Origin: Flavobacteriales bacterium UBA1531
GTDB lineage: Bacteria > Bacteroidota > Bacteroidia > Flavobacteriales_D > Sanyastnellaceae
DNA length: 10,588 nucleotides
NCBI GenBank assembly: GCA_002323795.1
Contig: DCPZ01000041.1
Coordinates: 1-10,588 of the forward strand
Direction: 5' to 3'
In this document: one piece after another, positions 1 to 6,251 of the stretch
Layout: each line of letters begins with the position of its first letter
How positions within the stretch are numbered: the stretch's first letter is position 1
Notes under the pieces: model-generated
The model's input: only the letters and a program-made list of their open reading frames with translations
Databases searched by the model: none
Told to the model about the DNA's origin: nothing
Position numbers and translations under genes: made by a program

Positions 1-544
1 CGGCATCGCTTTCCCAAATGTTTGCGCTCGGAATTCCAATGAAGATGTTTCGGGCCTGTGTCTCGCCTCCCAGCCCGAGGCTTTTTGCAGGCTGCAGAAT
101 GGCACTTTTGATGCCTCGGTACAGCCCTCCTCCTTGCAATGAATTCAGGGCTCCAATGGACAATGAAGCGTCTTCGGAGATCGTAGCTTCTTCAAGATTG
201 ATGAGTATGGGACTGAGTAGGATTCGAACATCCTGAAGTGACATGTTCGGGACCAAGCGAATGGAATCATTTTGGAAGCCACTTGCGCTGGCAATGAGGA
301 AGTGCGATTCACAGGATGCGAGCAGATTGGAAACGAGAAATTTGCCCGATTCATCGCATGCAATGACTTGATCCGCGCCTCGTGGGCTAGCACAGCTGTA
401 GATGACAGTTGAGCCTGCAAGTGGCGAACCGTTCAGGTCGCGCACCGAACCTGTAATGGCAATTGATTCTGACTGACACCATCCCGCTTTCACGCCAAAA
501 GCCAGACCAATCAGGATGAGTAGAGTTTTTTCAGTCAGTCCCAT
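1..544 (-). CDS. FecA-like TonB-dependent outer-membrane receptor, N-terminal part (runs off left edge)
   Basis: The 181 codons in the window are open to the left edge. Residues 1-25 form a signal peptide. Residues about 28-110 (beginning ITGSVRDLNGSPLAGSTV) are a carboxypeptidase-regulatory-like beta-sandwich, the N-terminal extension common on Bacteroidota TonB receptors. The plug then begins: GLYRGIK..., RNIFIGIPSANIWESDA corresponds to the RQVFAKVPG-NIWESDGAG segment typical of FecA-type ferric-siderophore receptors. Such proteins move ferric complexes across the outer membrane using TonB energy. The ATG at 544 is chosen because it directly precedes the signal peptide; it overlaps the end of the HTTM gene by 14 bp, so the two are probably translationally coupled. 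It would be the last known gene of the operon led by DUF4856. The barrel and ligand-binding residues are outside the window, so the substrate cannot be named. Confidence 0.87.
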   Translation of the reverse strand, partial: MGLTEKTLLILIGLAFGVKAGWCQSESIAITGSVRDLNGSPLAGSTVIYSCASPRGADQVIACDESGKFLVSNLLASCESHFLIASASGFQNDSIRLVPNMSLQDVRILLSPILINLEEATISEDASLSIGALNSLQGGGLYRGIKSAILQPAKSLGLGGETQARNIFIGIPSANIWESDA

Positions 545-1859
545 TCTTGATCGGCCTGTTGAGTTTCCAGAATTCTTTTGGCCGGATGACCGAATCAAGA
601 GGGAGGACATAACTTCTTTCTGACCAATCATTTTTGACAGTTGCCAAATCAACAAACGGGTCGATCATAAGTTGAGACCGCCGACCATTAAGTGTTGTCC
701 ATACTTCGGCTCGAACTTTTACATCTTCATTGTTCTCTTGCTTCCAATGATCGTGAATGTGATGTGCCGCTTGAACAATGAGGTCGGGTTTTGCTCCAAT
801 CATTTTCAATTGATTTGGCGTGAGGAAGTCTTCAATAGGGAATACTTGTTTTTGACCGGCTTCATTTTCAATGTAATAAGTTGCATATCCAGCTTTTTCC
901 ATGAGCATTACTTTCCAAGCGAAGCGGTATCCGAATTCATGCCAATATGAATTGCCTTTGTGGGTCAAGTAGCGCCAAGGAAACACCAATTGGAACAGAA
1001 GAAAAATGACCAAGAACCCCTTAATTTGTTTATCCCAAAAAGTCATCAGAAAATGACCTGAACTCTTGGAAGGGATATGCAGCGAACCCGCAGGGAATCG
1101 GCGCCAAAGATTGAAGTGCCATTCGTCTCGGAAGAAGACCGTTGTGCAGGCAATCATTACCCAAGGAAAGACTCCGATTGGAAAAAGAATCCACGTGAGG
1201 ATATGGAAGATGACCAGAACAGGATAAAAGAAAGGCCTCAGTCGATTGGAGAAAAGGGCGAAAGGAGCAAGCAGGTCAAAAGCAGCGCCCATCCAGCTGA
1301 ATAAGTAAGCGGTGCTTTTGAGTTTGAATAAGGGCCCAATCAGAGGAAATGAACTGTGTTGCGGAAGCCACATTCGCAAGGGTTGAGCATCCAACATCCA
1401 ATCGGCATTCAGCTTCGCGATGCCCGCATAGAAGTAGACGATCGCAATGATTATCCGGAACGAATAAACGTAGATCCGTGGCACCATGCTTCTAGAAGCC
1501 TTTGCTGGGATGAGGACAAACAAAAAAGCTACGACTGAGACAAAGTAGTAGTGGTTGAGATAATTGCTTTTGTCCAAGACCTCCACGTAGGTGAAGCAGA
1601 CCAAGAAAAGCAAGGCCCCTAAGCGCTGTGTTTTTCCAGCAAGTAGCATGCACCCTCCTGCAATCATCCCCGCAAAAAGGCCCATTGCAGCTTGTGCATT
1701 GGGTCGGGGGATCCATTCGAATCCATCAAATGGGAACAACCAAACAGGGGACAAAATTTGCGTTTCAATCCACCCTTTTCCAATGAATCTAATGCTGCTA
1801 AATAAAACGAGAACGGCAAAGAATCGCCGCAGCGTTATTATCGGAGCAGCAGAAATCAT
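531..1859 (-). CDS. HTTM-domain (vitamin K-dependent gamma-carboxylase-like) membrane protein
   Basis: A 442-residue protein with several hydrophobic helices over residues 1-290 and a soluble C-terminal part from about 300. Residues 95-118 (LDKSNYLNHYYFVSVVAF...) and 142-155 (YFYAGIAKLNADWM) are hallmarks of the HTTM/VKGC family; the second resembles the GVKKLDADW segment of human gamma-glutamyl carboxylase, which holds its catalytic lysine. Here the equivalent residues appear to be H103 and K149. The role of bacterial HTTM proteins is not established. From recalled family context they often sit beside imelysin-like lipoproteins and FecA-type receptors, as here, so a role in maturing or assisting the uptake system is an inference. 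The start at 1859 is 3 bp after the imelysin stop and the end overlaps the receptor start, which places it inside one operon. The family call is firm; the function is open. Confidence 0.87.
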   Translation of the reverse strand: MISAAPIITLRRFFAVLVLFSSIRFIGKGWIETQILSPVWLFPFDGFEWIPRPNAQAAMGLFAGMIAGGCMLLAGKTQRLGALLFLVCFTYVEVLDKSNYLNHYYFVSVVAFLFVLIPAKASRSMVPRIYVYSFRIIIAIVYFYAGIAKLNADWMLDAQPLRMWLPQHSSFPLIGPLFKLKSTAYLFSWMGAAFDLLAPFALFSNRLRPFFYPVLVIFHILTWILFPIGVFPWVMIACTTVFFRDEWHFNLWRRFPAGSLHIPSKSSGHFLMTFWDKQIKGFLVIFLLFQLVFPWRYLTHKGNSYWHEFGYRFAWKVMLMEKAGYATYYIENEAGQKQVFPIEDFLTPNQLKMIGAKPDLIVQAAHHIHDHWKQENNEDVKVRAEVWTTLNGRRSQLMIDPFVDLATVKNDWSERSYVLPLDSVIRPKEFWKLNRPIKNGTD

Positions 1860-1862
1860 TGC

Positions 1863-3014
1863 TTAGTCGTTGTCATTGTCTTGATAGGTAATGAGTACTC
1901 CGAGTGATGACATCATATCGACTTTCCAAAGAAGCACCAACGCTTGCAGTTCTTCGAAAACCTCAAATGTTGCGTCTTGGCTGTCGACGACATAATCAGC
2001 AAGAGGGTCATTCATCGTGAGCACAGCTGCCTTTGCTGCAGTCAATTGACCTGATATTGCATCGTTCAAACCTGCTCCGTACTCGACGTCGCCTAAGGAT
2101 TTTAGGTAATCATCCAATCCAATCTGTTGGCTAGCCCCCTGAACGAAATCTCCGAAATAGAAGTTCTCACAACCGATCAACGCTTCGTGCATTAAATCAA
2201 TGCTCCAGTTCGCCGCAAATGGCGCCTCCACAATTTTAGGCTGTGGTGTCCCGCTAAACGTCATAATTCCGTTTGGCAGTCCGAGTTTTTGTTTTCGAAT
2301 GCCTTGCTCATAAACCTCATTGAACGAATTCAGGAGCAATCCAATTGAACTGCCTTCCTCCGTTCCTGTGGAGGCCGTGAAGGTGGACTTAAAGTCTCCC
2401 TCCCATGCGGTGAGCACCGCAGACGATTCAGTTTGAAGGTAATCAATCAATCGCTTGAGGTGGTCGAGTCGAAAGGAATCATCATTTATCTCAAGGGCAA
2501 TGTCTTCAGCAGATGCGTGATTTAAGAGGTAATCCAAGGCAGGCAGACCGATGTTACTCAATGTTGCCGGCAGCCCAGGAGTCCAATTTTCATTTGTGAA
2601 CGCTGCGATGATTTTTGCGGTATCTGTAGGATACGTATTGGTAGTGGCTAAAAGTGCCCGATCCATGGCAGGGCCAAAATTAAAGAGCGAAGCATGTTGC
2701 CAATCCATGTAAGTGAGTTTCAACAACTCCTGCAAACCTTGAATTTGACTCGCATTTATGCCCTCTGTAAGGATCAATTGATCTGCTGCATTTTTTAGAT
2801 CCTGGCATCTTGACGCATAGTTTGAATATGCAGGAATGATGATAGACGTGGCAGTGTTTTCTAAGAAGGGGCCGCGATCAAATGTGATGGCTTCATTCTC
2901 TGAATCGGGAGTGCAACCAGCGATAAAGAGAAGAGTAAATATGATTGGGACGAAAAAACCAACAAGACGCAGTGAGCGTCTTGTTGGTCCAATCCCTGAA
3001 ACATTAAATTTCAT
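1863..3014 (-). CDS. Imelysin-like (M75/EfeO-type) lipoprotein
   Basis: A 383-residue exported lipoprotein. Residues 12-33 contain a basic patch (RRSLR) and a hydrophobic stretch ending in the lipobox FIAGC, with C34 as the lipidated cysteine. The mature part is largely helical and starts at about residue 58 with IIPAYSNYASRC, the usual opening of imelysin-like domains. LSNIGLPALDYLL at 153-164 occupies the position of the imelysin GxHxxE signature, but His is Pro and Glu is Asp (GLPALD), so peptidase activity is unlikely. Known imelysin-like proteins such as EfeO and the ICMP lipoproteins act in iron uptake, which fits the neighbours. The gene starts 18 bp after the DUF4856 stop and ends 3 bp before the HTTM gene. 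The 33-residue signal region is long because its first codons hold a terminator-shaped hairpin (2953-2988). No in-frame ATG lies between that hairpin and the hydrophobic core, which supports the start at 3014. Confidence 0.87.
   Translation of the reverse strand: MKFNVSGIGPTRRSLRLVGFFVPIIFTLLFIAGCTPDSENEAITFDRGPFLENTATSIIIPAYSNYASRCQDLKNAADQLILTEGINASQIQGLQELLKLTYMDWQHASLFNFGPAMDRALLATTNTYPTDTAKIIAAFTNENWTPGLPATLSNIGLPALDYLLNHASAEDIALEINDDSFRLDHLKRLIDYLQTESSAVLTAWEGDFKSTFTASTGTEEGSSIGLLLNSFNEVYEQGIRKQKLGLPNGIMTFSGTPQPKIVEAPFAANWSIDLMHEALIGCENFYFGDFVQGASQQIGLDDYLKSLGDVEYGAGLNDAISGQLTAAKAAVLTMNDPLADYVVDSQDATFEVFEELQALVLLWKVDMMSSLGVLITYQDNDND
2953..2988 (-). terminator. Terminator-shaped hairpin inside the imelysin 5' coding region (possible attenuator)
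   Basis: A perfect 13-bp inverted repeat, ACCAACAAGACGC (2958-2970) and GCGTCTTGTTGGT (2976-2988), with a 5-base loop. Read on the minus strand, the stem runs straight into TTTTTT (2958-2953), the form of a rho-independent terminator. It lies 44 bases after the DUF4856 stop but also 26 bases inside the next reading frame, where it encodes GPTRRSLRLVGFF of the signal region. It could thin out transcription after DUF4856, with ribosomes on the imelysin start blocking the fold. Termination itself is inferred. Confidence 0.5.
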
Positions 3015-3032
3015 GGAAGTATTGTTTTGCGA

Positions 3033-4232
3033 TTACAAAGCAGTGGCATACTGAGTCAGGTCTGTCATAGCAGCGAGTTCATCACGAACTTCGGTGATTT
3101 GTGCAGTTGTTACGTTGTAGTAGTCTTCACCAAGATCTTCAAACAAATGCTCTACGGCATCAGTGTCCACAGATGTGTTGGCTCCAAACTGCAACGCCAT
3201 GATGAAGGCTTTTGCTTCTGACAGCTCGTGATTTCGAAGTGCATCATCAGCGTAATTATCAAGAGCATCGTTCAAGTAGTGAATGGCTGTTCCAGCAGCA
3301 ACGCGCTCGAGTTCGCGGTTGATGATTGCAATTTGCGCATCTCGTTCCGCCAACAAATTTTGGGAAATTGCGGCTCGACCGGTTCGGAATGCGGCAGACA
3401 ATGTTGATGCCGATGAAAGCAAATCTTCACGCGAGTATGTGTACTTGCCCCAGAATCGGTTGGTCCCACTCGTCGGGTAGTTTGTCGCGTCAGTAAAGTA
3501 ACCATACGCTTCATCCCAATGGTGCTCCATTTCGGTATAATATTTCCCGTCAGCGGCATCGACGGCAACGGAGTTGTCAACATCCATTTTGCCCGGGGCG
3601 AGGTACACTGAACTGATGTTATAGTAGAAGCATGCTCCCATGAGGCCTTTTTCAATGAGCTGTGTCCACTCTTGTCCTTGAGCGCTTTGGAGGTATTTGC
3701 TATCGCTAGTAGTAGATGCTACGACACCTGCAACGCCCGCAGCTCCTGTAGTTTCTTCGGCTACGGTTTGGCCGCTTGCCTCAGCAATACCATTCATGTA
3801 GCCTTCAAATGTGTCTGTCCAAAATGCATCTCCACCAACAGTTTTGCTGCGAAGTTGTTTGCTTGATCCGGTCATTCCGAGTTCTTCCAGATCATCCCAT
3901 GTGTAGCCGTCGTTTGCATACATCGAGAGGAGTGTTGCAGCATCCAGTGCTGTTCCAGGTGTGTTTGACGTTTTGAGATATGTTGTCATTTCTGAGAGCA
4001 TGTTCAAACGTTGTCGTTGTCCGTCGAAACTTACGGTGCTATTTCCATCGCTGTCGGTGAAGACATATTCGTCAGGTGTTACTACCGCATAGTTGCAAGA
4101 TCCATCATCAGTATCAGCATCGGCGTCATAATTTGTCGCCGCGGCGTCGGTGCAACCATCTTTGTTGCATGAGGTGAGTGCAAAAGCAACCATCATTACG
4201 GCTGCGAAAGCAAAAGTATTCGTGAACTTCAT
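3033..4232 (-). CDS. DUF4856 lipoprotein with an N-terminal GCT...DDGSC module
   Basis: A 399-residue lipoprotein: a hydrophobic signal at 3-21 ends in the lipobox LTSC with C22 lipidated. Residues 26-46 form a compact Cys/Asp module (GCTDAAATNYDADAD followed by TDDGSC) that recurs three times in the secreted protein encoded at 5481-6242. From about residue 56 the sequence fits DUF4856: FDGQRQRLNMLSEM at 69-82, then a long helical region with KYYTEMEHHWDEAYGYF in mid-protein. The biochemical function of DUF4856 is unknown; members are found ahead of imelysin-like lipoproteins in Bacteroidota, and both have a similar helical character, so a surface or periplasmic role in metal capture is an inference. 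It leads the iron-type operon, preceded by a candidate promoter (4259-4290) and an Irr/Fur-like palindrome (4305-4325). The start is the only ATG giving a lipoprotein signal. Confidence 0.87.
   Translation of the reverse strand: MKFTNTFAFAAVMMVAFALTSCNKDGCTDAAATNYDADADTDDGSCNYAVVTPDEYVFTDSDGNSTVSFDGQRQRLNMLSEMTTYLKTSNTPGTALDAATLLSMYANDGYTWDDLEELGMTGSSKQLRSKTVGGDAFWTDTFEGYMNGIAEASGQTVAEETTGAAGVAGVVASTTSDSKYLQSAQGQEWTQLIEKGLMGACFYYNISSVYLAPGKMDVDNSVAVDAADGKYYTEMEHHWDEAYGYFTDATNYPTSGTNRFWGKYTYSREDLLSSASTLSAAFRTGRAAISQNLLAERDAQIAIINRELERVAAGTAIHYLNDALDNYADDALRNHELSEAKAFIMALQFGANTSVDTDAVEHLFEDLGEDYYNVTTAQITEVRDELAAMTDLTQYATAL
4095..4157 (-). repeat. 21-residue Cys/Asp module within the DUF4856 lipoprotein
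   Basis: This segment encodes G26-C46 and follows the pattern GCT, three any, A, any, N[FY], three any, A, two any, DDG, any, C. The same spacing holds in three modules of the divergent secreted protein (5763-5825, 5994-6056, 6081-6143). The Asp-rich run before DDGSC resembles calcium-binding loops of thrombospondin type 3 or dockerin kind; calcium binding is inferred. Confidence 0.75.
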
Positions 4233-4258
4233 TGTTTTTTTGAAAAAAATTGTGAGCG

Positions 4259-4290
4259 CAAAGATTTTGATTGAAGTAGGTCTTATCCAA
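4259..4290 (-). promoter_or_regulatory. Candidate Bacteroidota promoter for the DUF4856 operon
   Basis: On the minus strand a TTG (4290-4288) is followed after 21 bases by AATCTTTG (4266-4259). This matches the Bacteroidota -33 TTG / -7 TAnnTTTG pattern except for the first base of the -7 box. It would start transcription about 20 bases before the DUF4856 ATG, and the palindromic operator lies 14 bases upstream of its -33 element. Confidence 0.5.
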
Positions 4291-4304
4291 TACCTGAAAC
4301 ATGG

Positions 4305-4325
4305 TATTTAGAACTGTTCTAAATA
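4305..4325. promoter_or_regulatory. Irr/Fur-family-like operator palindrome 1
   Basis: A perfect 10-1-10 palindrome with arms TATTTAGAAC and GTTCTAAATA about a central T. Its core at 4307-4323 is exactly TTTAGAA-CTG-TTCTAAA, the iron control element consensus bound by Irr, a Fur-family regulator known from alphaproteobacteria. In a Bacteroidota genome the binder is more likely another Fur-family protein. It sits 73 bp upstream of the DUF4856 start and 14 bp upstream of the candidate -33 box; a second copy lies at 5400-5420. The palindrome is seen directly; iron control is inferred from the motif and the genes around it. Confidence 0.75.
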
Positions 4326-4452
4326 AGATGGGAGAATGCGCAAAAGAGCCAGCGTCAGAGTCAGCGCCGATTGTCAATAAATGCATTTTGACACGAGACA
4401 TATTGTCTGCGCGATGAATCTGCATCGTGTGCTTGCGGCAAATCTCTTTTCG

Positions 4453-5328
4453 TTATTCTTGAACGAATGATGCGACGATTTCGCTCACGCGATCAACGGG
4501 GTGATCCAAAAAGTGCACGTACAATGGTTTCCCTTCGACCTTTCCGTTCAGGGTAAATTTCTTGTTTTCGGCCGTCATGTAGTTCTGCCATTCATTGCGC
4601 ACGGCTGACCAAAAGCTATGATTCTCTTTCCAGTAATCCGCTGCAGCTTGGCATTTTGCGTCGGCTACTCTGGTGTATGTGTTTCTGCCTTTTTCCTCTG
4701 CCACGACCGTTTCTTTTTCGTCGTCTAATCGGATTTTGAGGTTGTCTTGTTCATGCGTCCATCCATGTGCATGTACCTCATGTCTATTCAAACGATCCAT
4801 CACATCGTAATCAGAACGCTTGGTATACTCCCTTCTGGGCAGGGGAGTGCGCGCGGTAGCTTCCCAGTATTTTTTGCCATCAGCGTGTATCCAGGTGCCT
4901 AATGCAGCGTATCGTGGCCCATCATCCACCTGGAATACTCTTTGTTCCCATTTTCCAGCGACGGACATGGGGTCATTCTCAAAGAATTGCCAGGTTCGAC
5001 CCTCTTGGTATCGCATGGATTCAAGCGGCTGATAAACCCAGTCCTGCCTCCAATGCTTCATTGTATAATCATCACCGAAAACGAGAATATGCTGAAGTTG
5101 AAGCCTGTTACCACTGTCGCTCACCATCTCGACCCATTCCAGTGCAGAAGCTTGATAGTTTTCATGAAATTGGTACAAGGTATCCGAGCTGAACGTTTCC
5201 GCAAAAGCAAATTCTACCTCATAGCAGCCGCACATTGAGCGAATTGCCTGAAGATCCTGAGTGCTTTGAGCGAAAAGGGGTTGCGCGATGAAAACGCCAG
5301 TGAGAATAAAAACAAATCGAACAATCAT
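4453..5328 (-). CDS. DUF6607 family exported protein
   Basis: A 291-residue protein with a clear signal peptide (MIVRFVFILTGVFIAQPLFA, cleavage near residues 20-21). The mature protein starts with the family's conserved block: IRSMCGCYEVEFAFAETF at 29-46, then ALEWVEMV at 62-69 and MKHWRQDW at 90-97, followed by WEATARTPLPRREYTKRSDY in the middle. These match my recollection of DUF6607, a Bacteroidota family with no established activity. Two close cysteines (C33, C35) could bind metal or form disulfides. The protein would be periplasmic or surface-exposed. It has its own candidate promoter (5350-5380) with the second palindrome upstream, so it is probably co-controlled with the iron operons. 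No terminator is visible between its stop and the DUF4856 promoter, so read-through into that operon is possible. Family call moderately firm, function unknown. Confidence 0.8.
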   Translation of the reverse strand: MIVRFVFILTGVFIAQPLFAQSTQDLQAIRSMCGCYEVEFAFAETFSSDTLYQFHENYQASALEWVEMVSDSGNRLQLQHILVFGDDYTMKHWRQDWVYQPLESMRYQEGRTWQFFENDPMSVAGKWEQRVFQVDDGPRYAALGTWIHADGKKYWEATARTPLPRREYTKRSDYDVMDRLNRHEVHAHGWTHEQDNLKIRLDDEKETVVAEEKGRNTYTRVADAKCQAAADYWKENHSFWSAVRNEWQNYMTAENKKFTLNGKVEGKPLYVHFLDHPVDRVSEIVASFVQE

Positions 5329-5349
5329 GATTCAGCAATTTTTAGGTGT

Positions 5350-5380
5350 CAAAATTCTGTGCTGAATGATGAAAACTCAA
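5350..5380 (-). promoter_or_regulatory. Candidate Bacteroidota promoter for the DUF6607 gene
   Basis: On the minus strand TTG (5380-5378) is followed after 20 bases by GAATTTTG (5357-5350), the -33/-7 pattern with one mismatch in the -7 box (TAnnTTTG expected). The arrangement of palindrome, then -33, then -7 repeats that of the DUF4856 promoter, with 19 rather than 14 bases between palindrome and -33. Confidence 0.5.
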
Positions 5381-5399
5381 TCCCTTAAATCAGTCATTT

Positions 5400-5420
5400 T
5401 ATTTAGACCAGTTCTAAATA
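5400..5420. promoter_or_regulatory. Irr/Fur-family-like operator palindrome 2, between divergent genes
   Basis: Arms TATTTAGACC and GTTCTAAATA about a central A, one mismatch from perfect, and one further outer pair at 5399/5421. The right arm is identical to that of the copy at 4305-4325, and the left arm differs at one base. It lies 71 bp from the DUF6607 start and 60 bp from the start at 5481, so it can serve both directions. Toward the plus strand only a poor promoter is visible (TTC 5412-5414, 20 bases, TGGTTTTG 5435-5442), whose -33 would overlap the right arm. Confidence 0.72.
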
Positions 5421-5480
5421 ACGTTTTTGGGGGATGGTTTTGAAGACGATACATTCCGAAATTTGCGGAAAATTAACCTG

Positions 5481-6242
5481 ATGAATAAGCCAATTCAACC
5501 ATCGTTTTTCCTTTTTTGCGCCCTACTATTTGCGGCTCCATCGATTATTAGTGCTCAAACAGATTGCGCGGGCGTTGTTGACGGTCTGGCCTTAGTGGAT
5601 GAGTGCGGCGATTGCCAATCGGCTTATGTATACAACTTCATCACGCATTCGGTCACCTTTGTTGCAACCGAGGATGAGGCAGTTTTGGGTCCCAATGATA
5701 TTTTGGTGCTTCCGGATGATCCAGGGAACCCGTATTGGAACCAGGCGTGTGCGGATGTTCCTGGCTGCACGGACGTGACAGCGTGCAATTTCAACTACGC
5801 TGCGACCGAGGATGATGGTACATGCGGAGTTTCGGACGATTGCGGCGATTGCCAACTGCCCTATTGCTATAACCCGGTCACTCACGCGGTGAACTACACT
5901 GCCGAATTGGATTGTGGGGACATTTGGGTGAGCGGTGATATGCTGAGCAACCCGGGAATGAATCCTTATTGGAACTCGTCATGTGAAATTTTCGGATGTA
6001 CTTATCCCAATGCCTGCAACTACGCATCAAATGCCAATTCAGATGATGGCAATTGCGAATGGGACTCGTGTCTAATTGAAGGGTGCACGTATTACACAGC
6101 ATTGAATTTCAACGCAGTTGCCACGGTTGACGATGGTTCGTGTGAGTTCAGCAATTGTGAAGGCGACATTAATCACGACGGCACGATAGGTACAACGGAT
6201 TTGCTCTTGTTCTTGAGTCAGTTTGGCTCATCATGCTTCTAA
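5481..6242 (+). CDS. Cys-rich secreted protein with repeated CGDC/GCT-DDG modules and a dockerin-like tail
   Basis: A 253-residue exported protein. Residues 1-25 are a signal peptide ending SIISA-Q; this decides the start at 5481 over the in-frame ATG at 5427, which would add a charged 18-residue leader. The body is a tandem duplication: residues 40-115 and 119-192 each run DxCGDCQ, YNxxTH, a variable middle, NPYWN, C, then a GCT...DDGxC module. A third module occupies 201-221. The end (226-252, CEGDINHDGTIGTTDLLLFL and on to C252) resembles a dockerin/EF-hand calcium loop, a common ending in secreted Flavobacteriales proteins. About 20 cysteines suggest a disulfide-stabilised or metal-binding extracellular protein. 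It begins the reductase operon, 9 bp before the ankyrin gene. No named family is recognised; a role in binding iron, haem or a partner lipoprotein is inferred from position only. Confidence 0.8.
   Translation: MNKPIQPSFFLFCALLFAAPSIISAQTDCAGVVDGLALVDECGDCQSAYVYNFITHSVTFVATEDEAVLGPNDILVLPDDPGNPYWNQACADVPGCTDVTACNFNYAATEDDGTCGVSDDCGDCQLPYCYNPVTHAVNYTAELDCGDIWVSGDMLSNPGMNPYWNSSCEIFGCTYPNACNYASNANSDDGNCEWDSCLIEGCTYYTALNFNAVATVDDGSCEFSNCEGDINHDGTIGTTDLLLFLSQFGSSCF
5598..6056 (+). repeat. Tandem protein-level duplication, two units of about 75 residues
   Basis: Unit A (5598-5825) and unit B (5835-6056) share DxCGDCQ at the start, YN..TH, NPYWN with a following cysteine, and a closing GCT...DDGxC module at matching spacing (CGDC to PYWN is 42 and 41 residues). 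The DNA has diverged well, so the duplication is old. A third GCT module follows at 6081-6143 without a CGDC half. Confidence 0.75.
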
Positions 6243-6251
6243 TTCCAAAGA

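Noticed and set aside
18..236. 72-codon open frame on the plus strand
   Set aside because: It is antisense to the TonB receptor plug, which is clearly coding on the minus strand.
4371..4420. Small inverted repeats on the minus strand (AGACA-ATA-TGTCT within ACACG...CGTGT) after DUF6607
   Set aside because: The stems are short, interrupted and without a T run, so I do not call a terminator or regulatory RNA.
4126..4425. 99-codon open frame on the minus strand spanning the palindrome and promoter
   Set aside because: It covers the intergenic region and overlaps the start of DUF4856 in another frame; low-complexity Cys/His-rich translation looks like chance.
5427..5480. Upstream in-frame ATG extending the Cys-rich protein by 18 residues
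   Set aside because: It would place a charged leader before an otherwise clean signal peptide and start only 7 bp from the palindrome, inside the likely promoter region.
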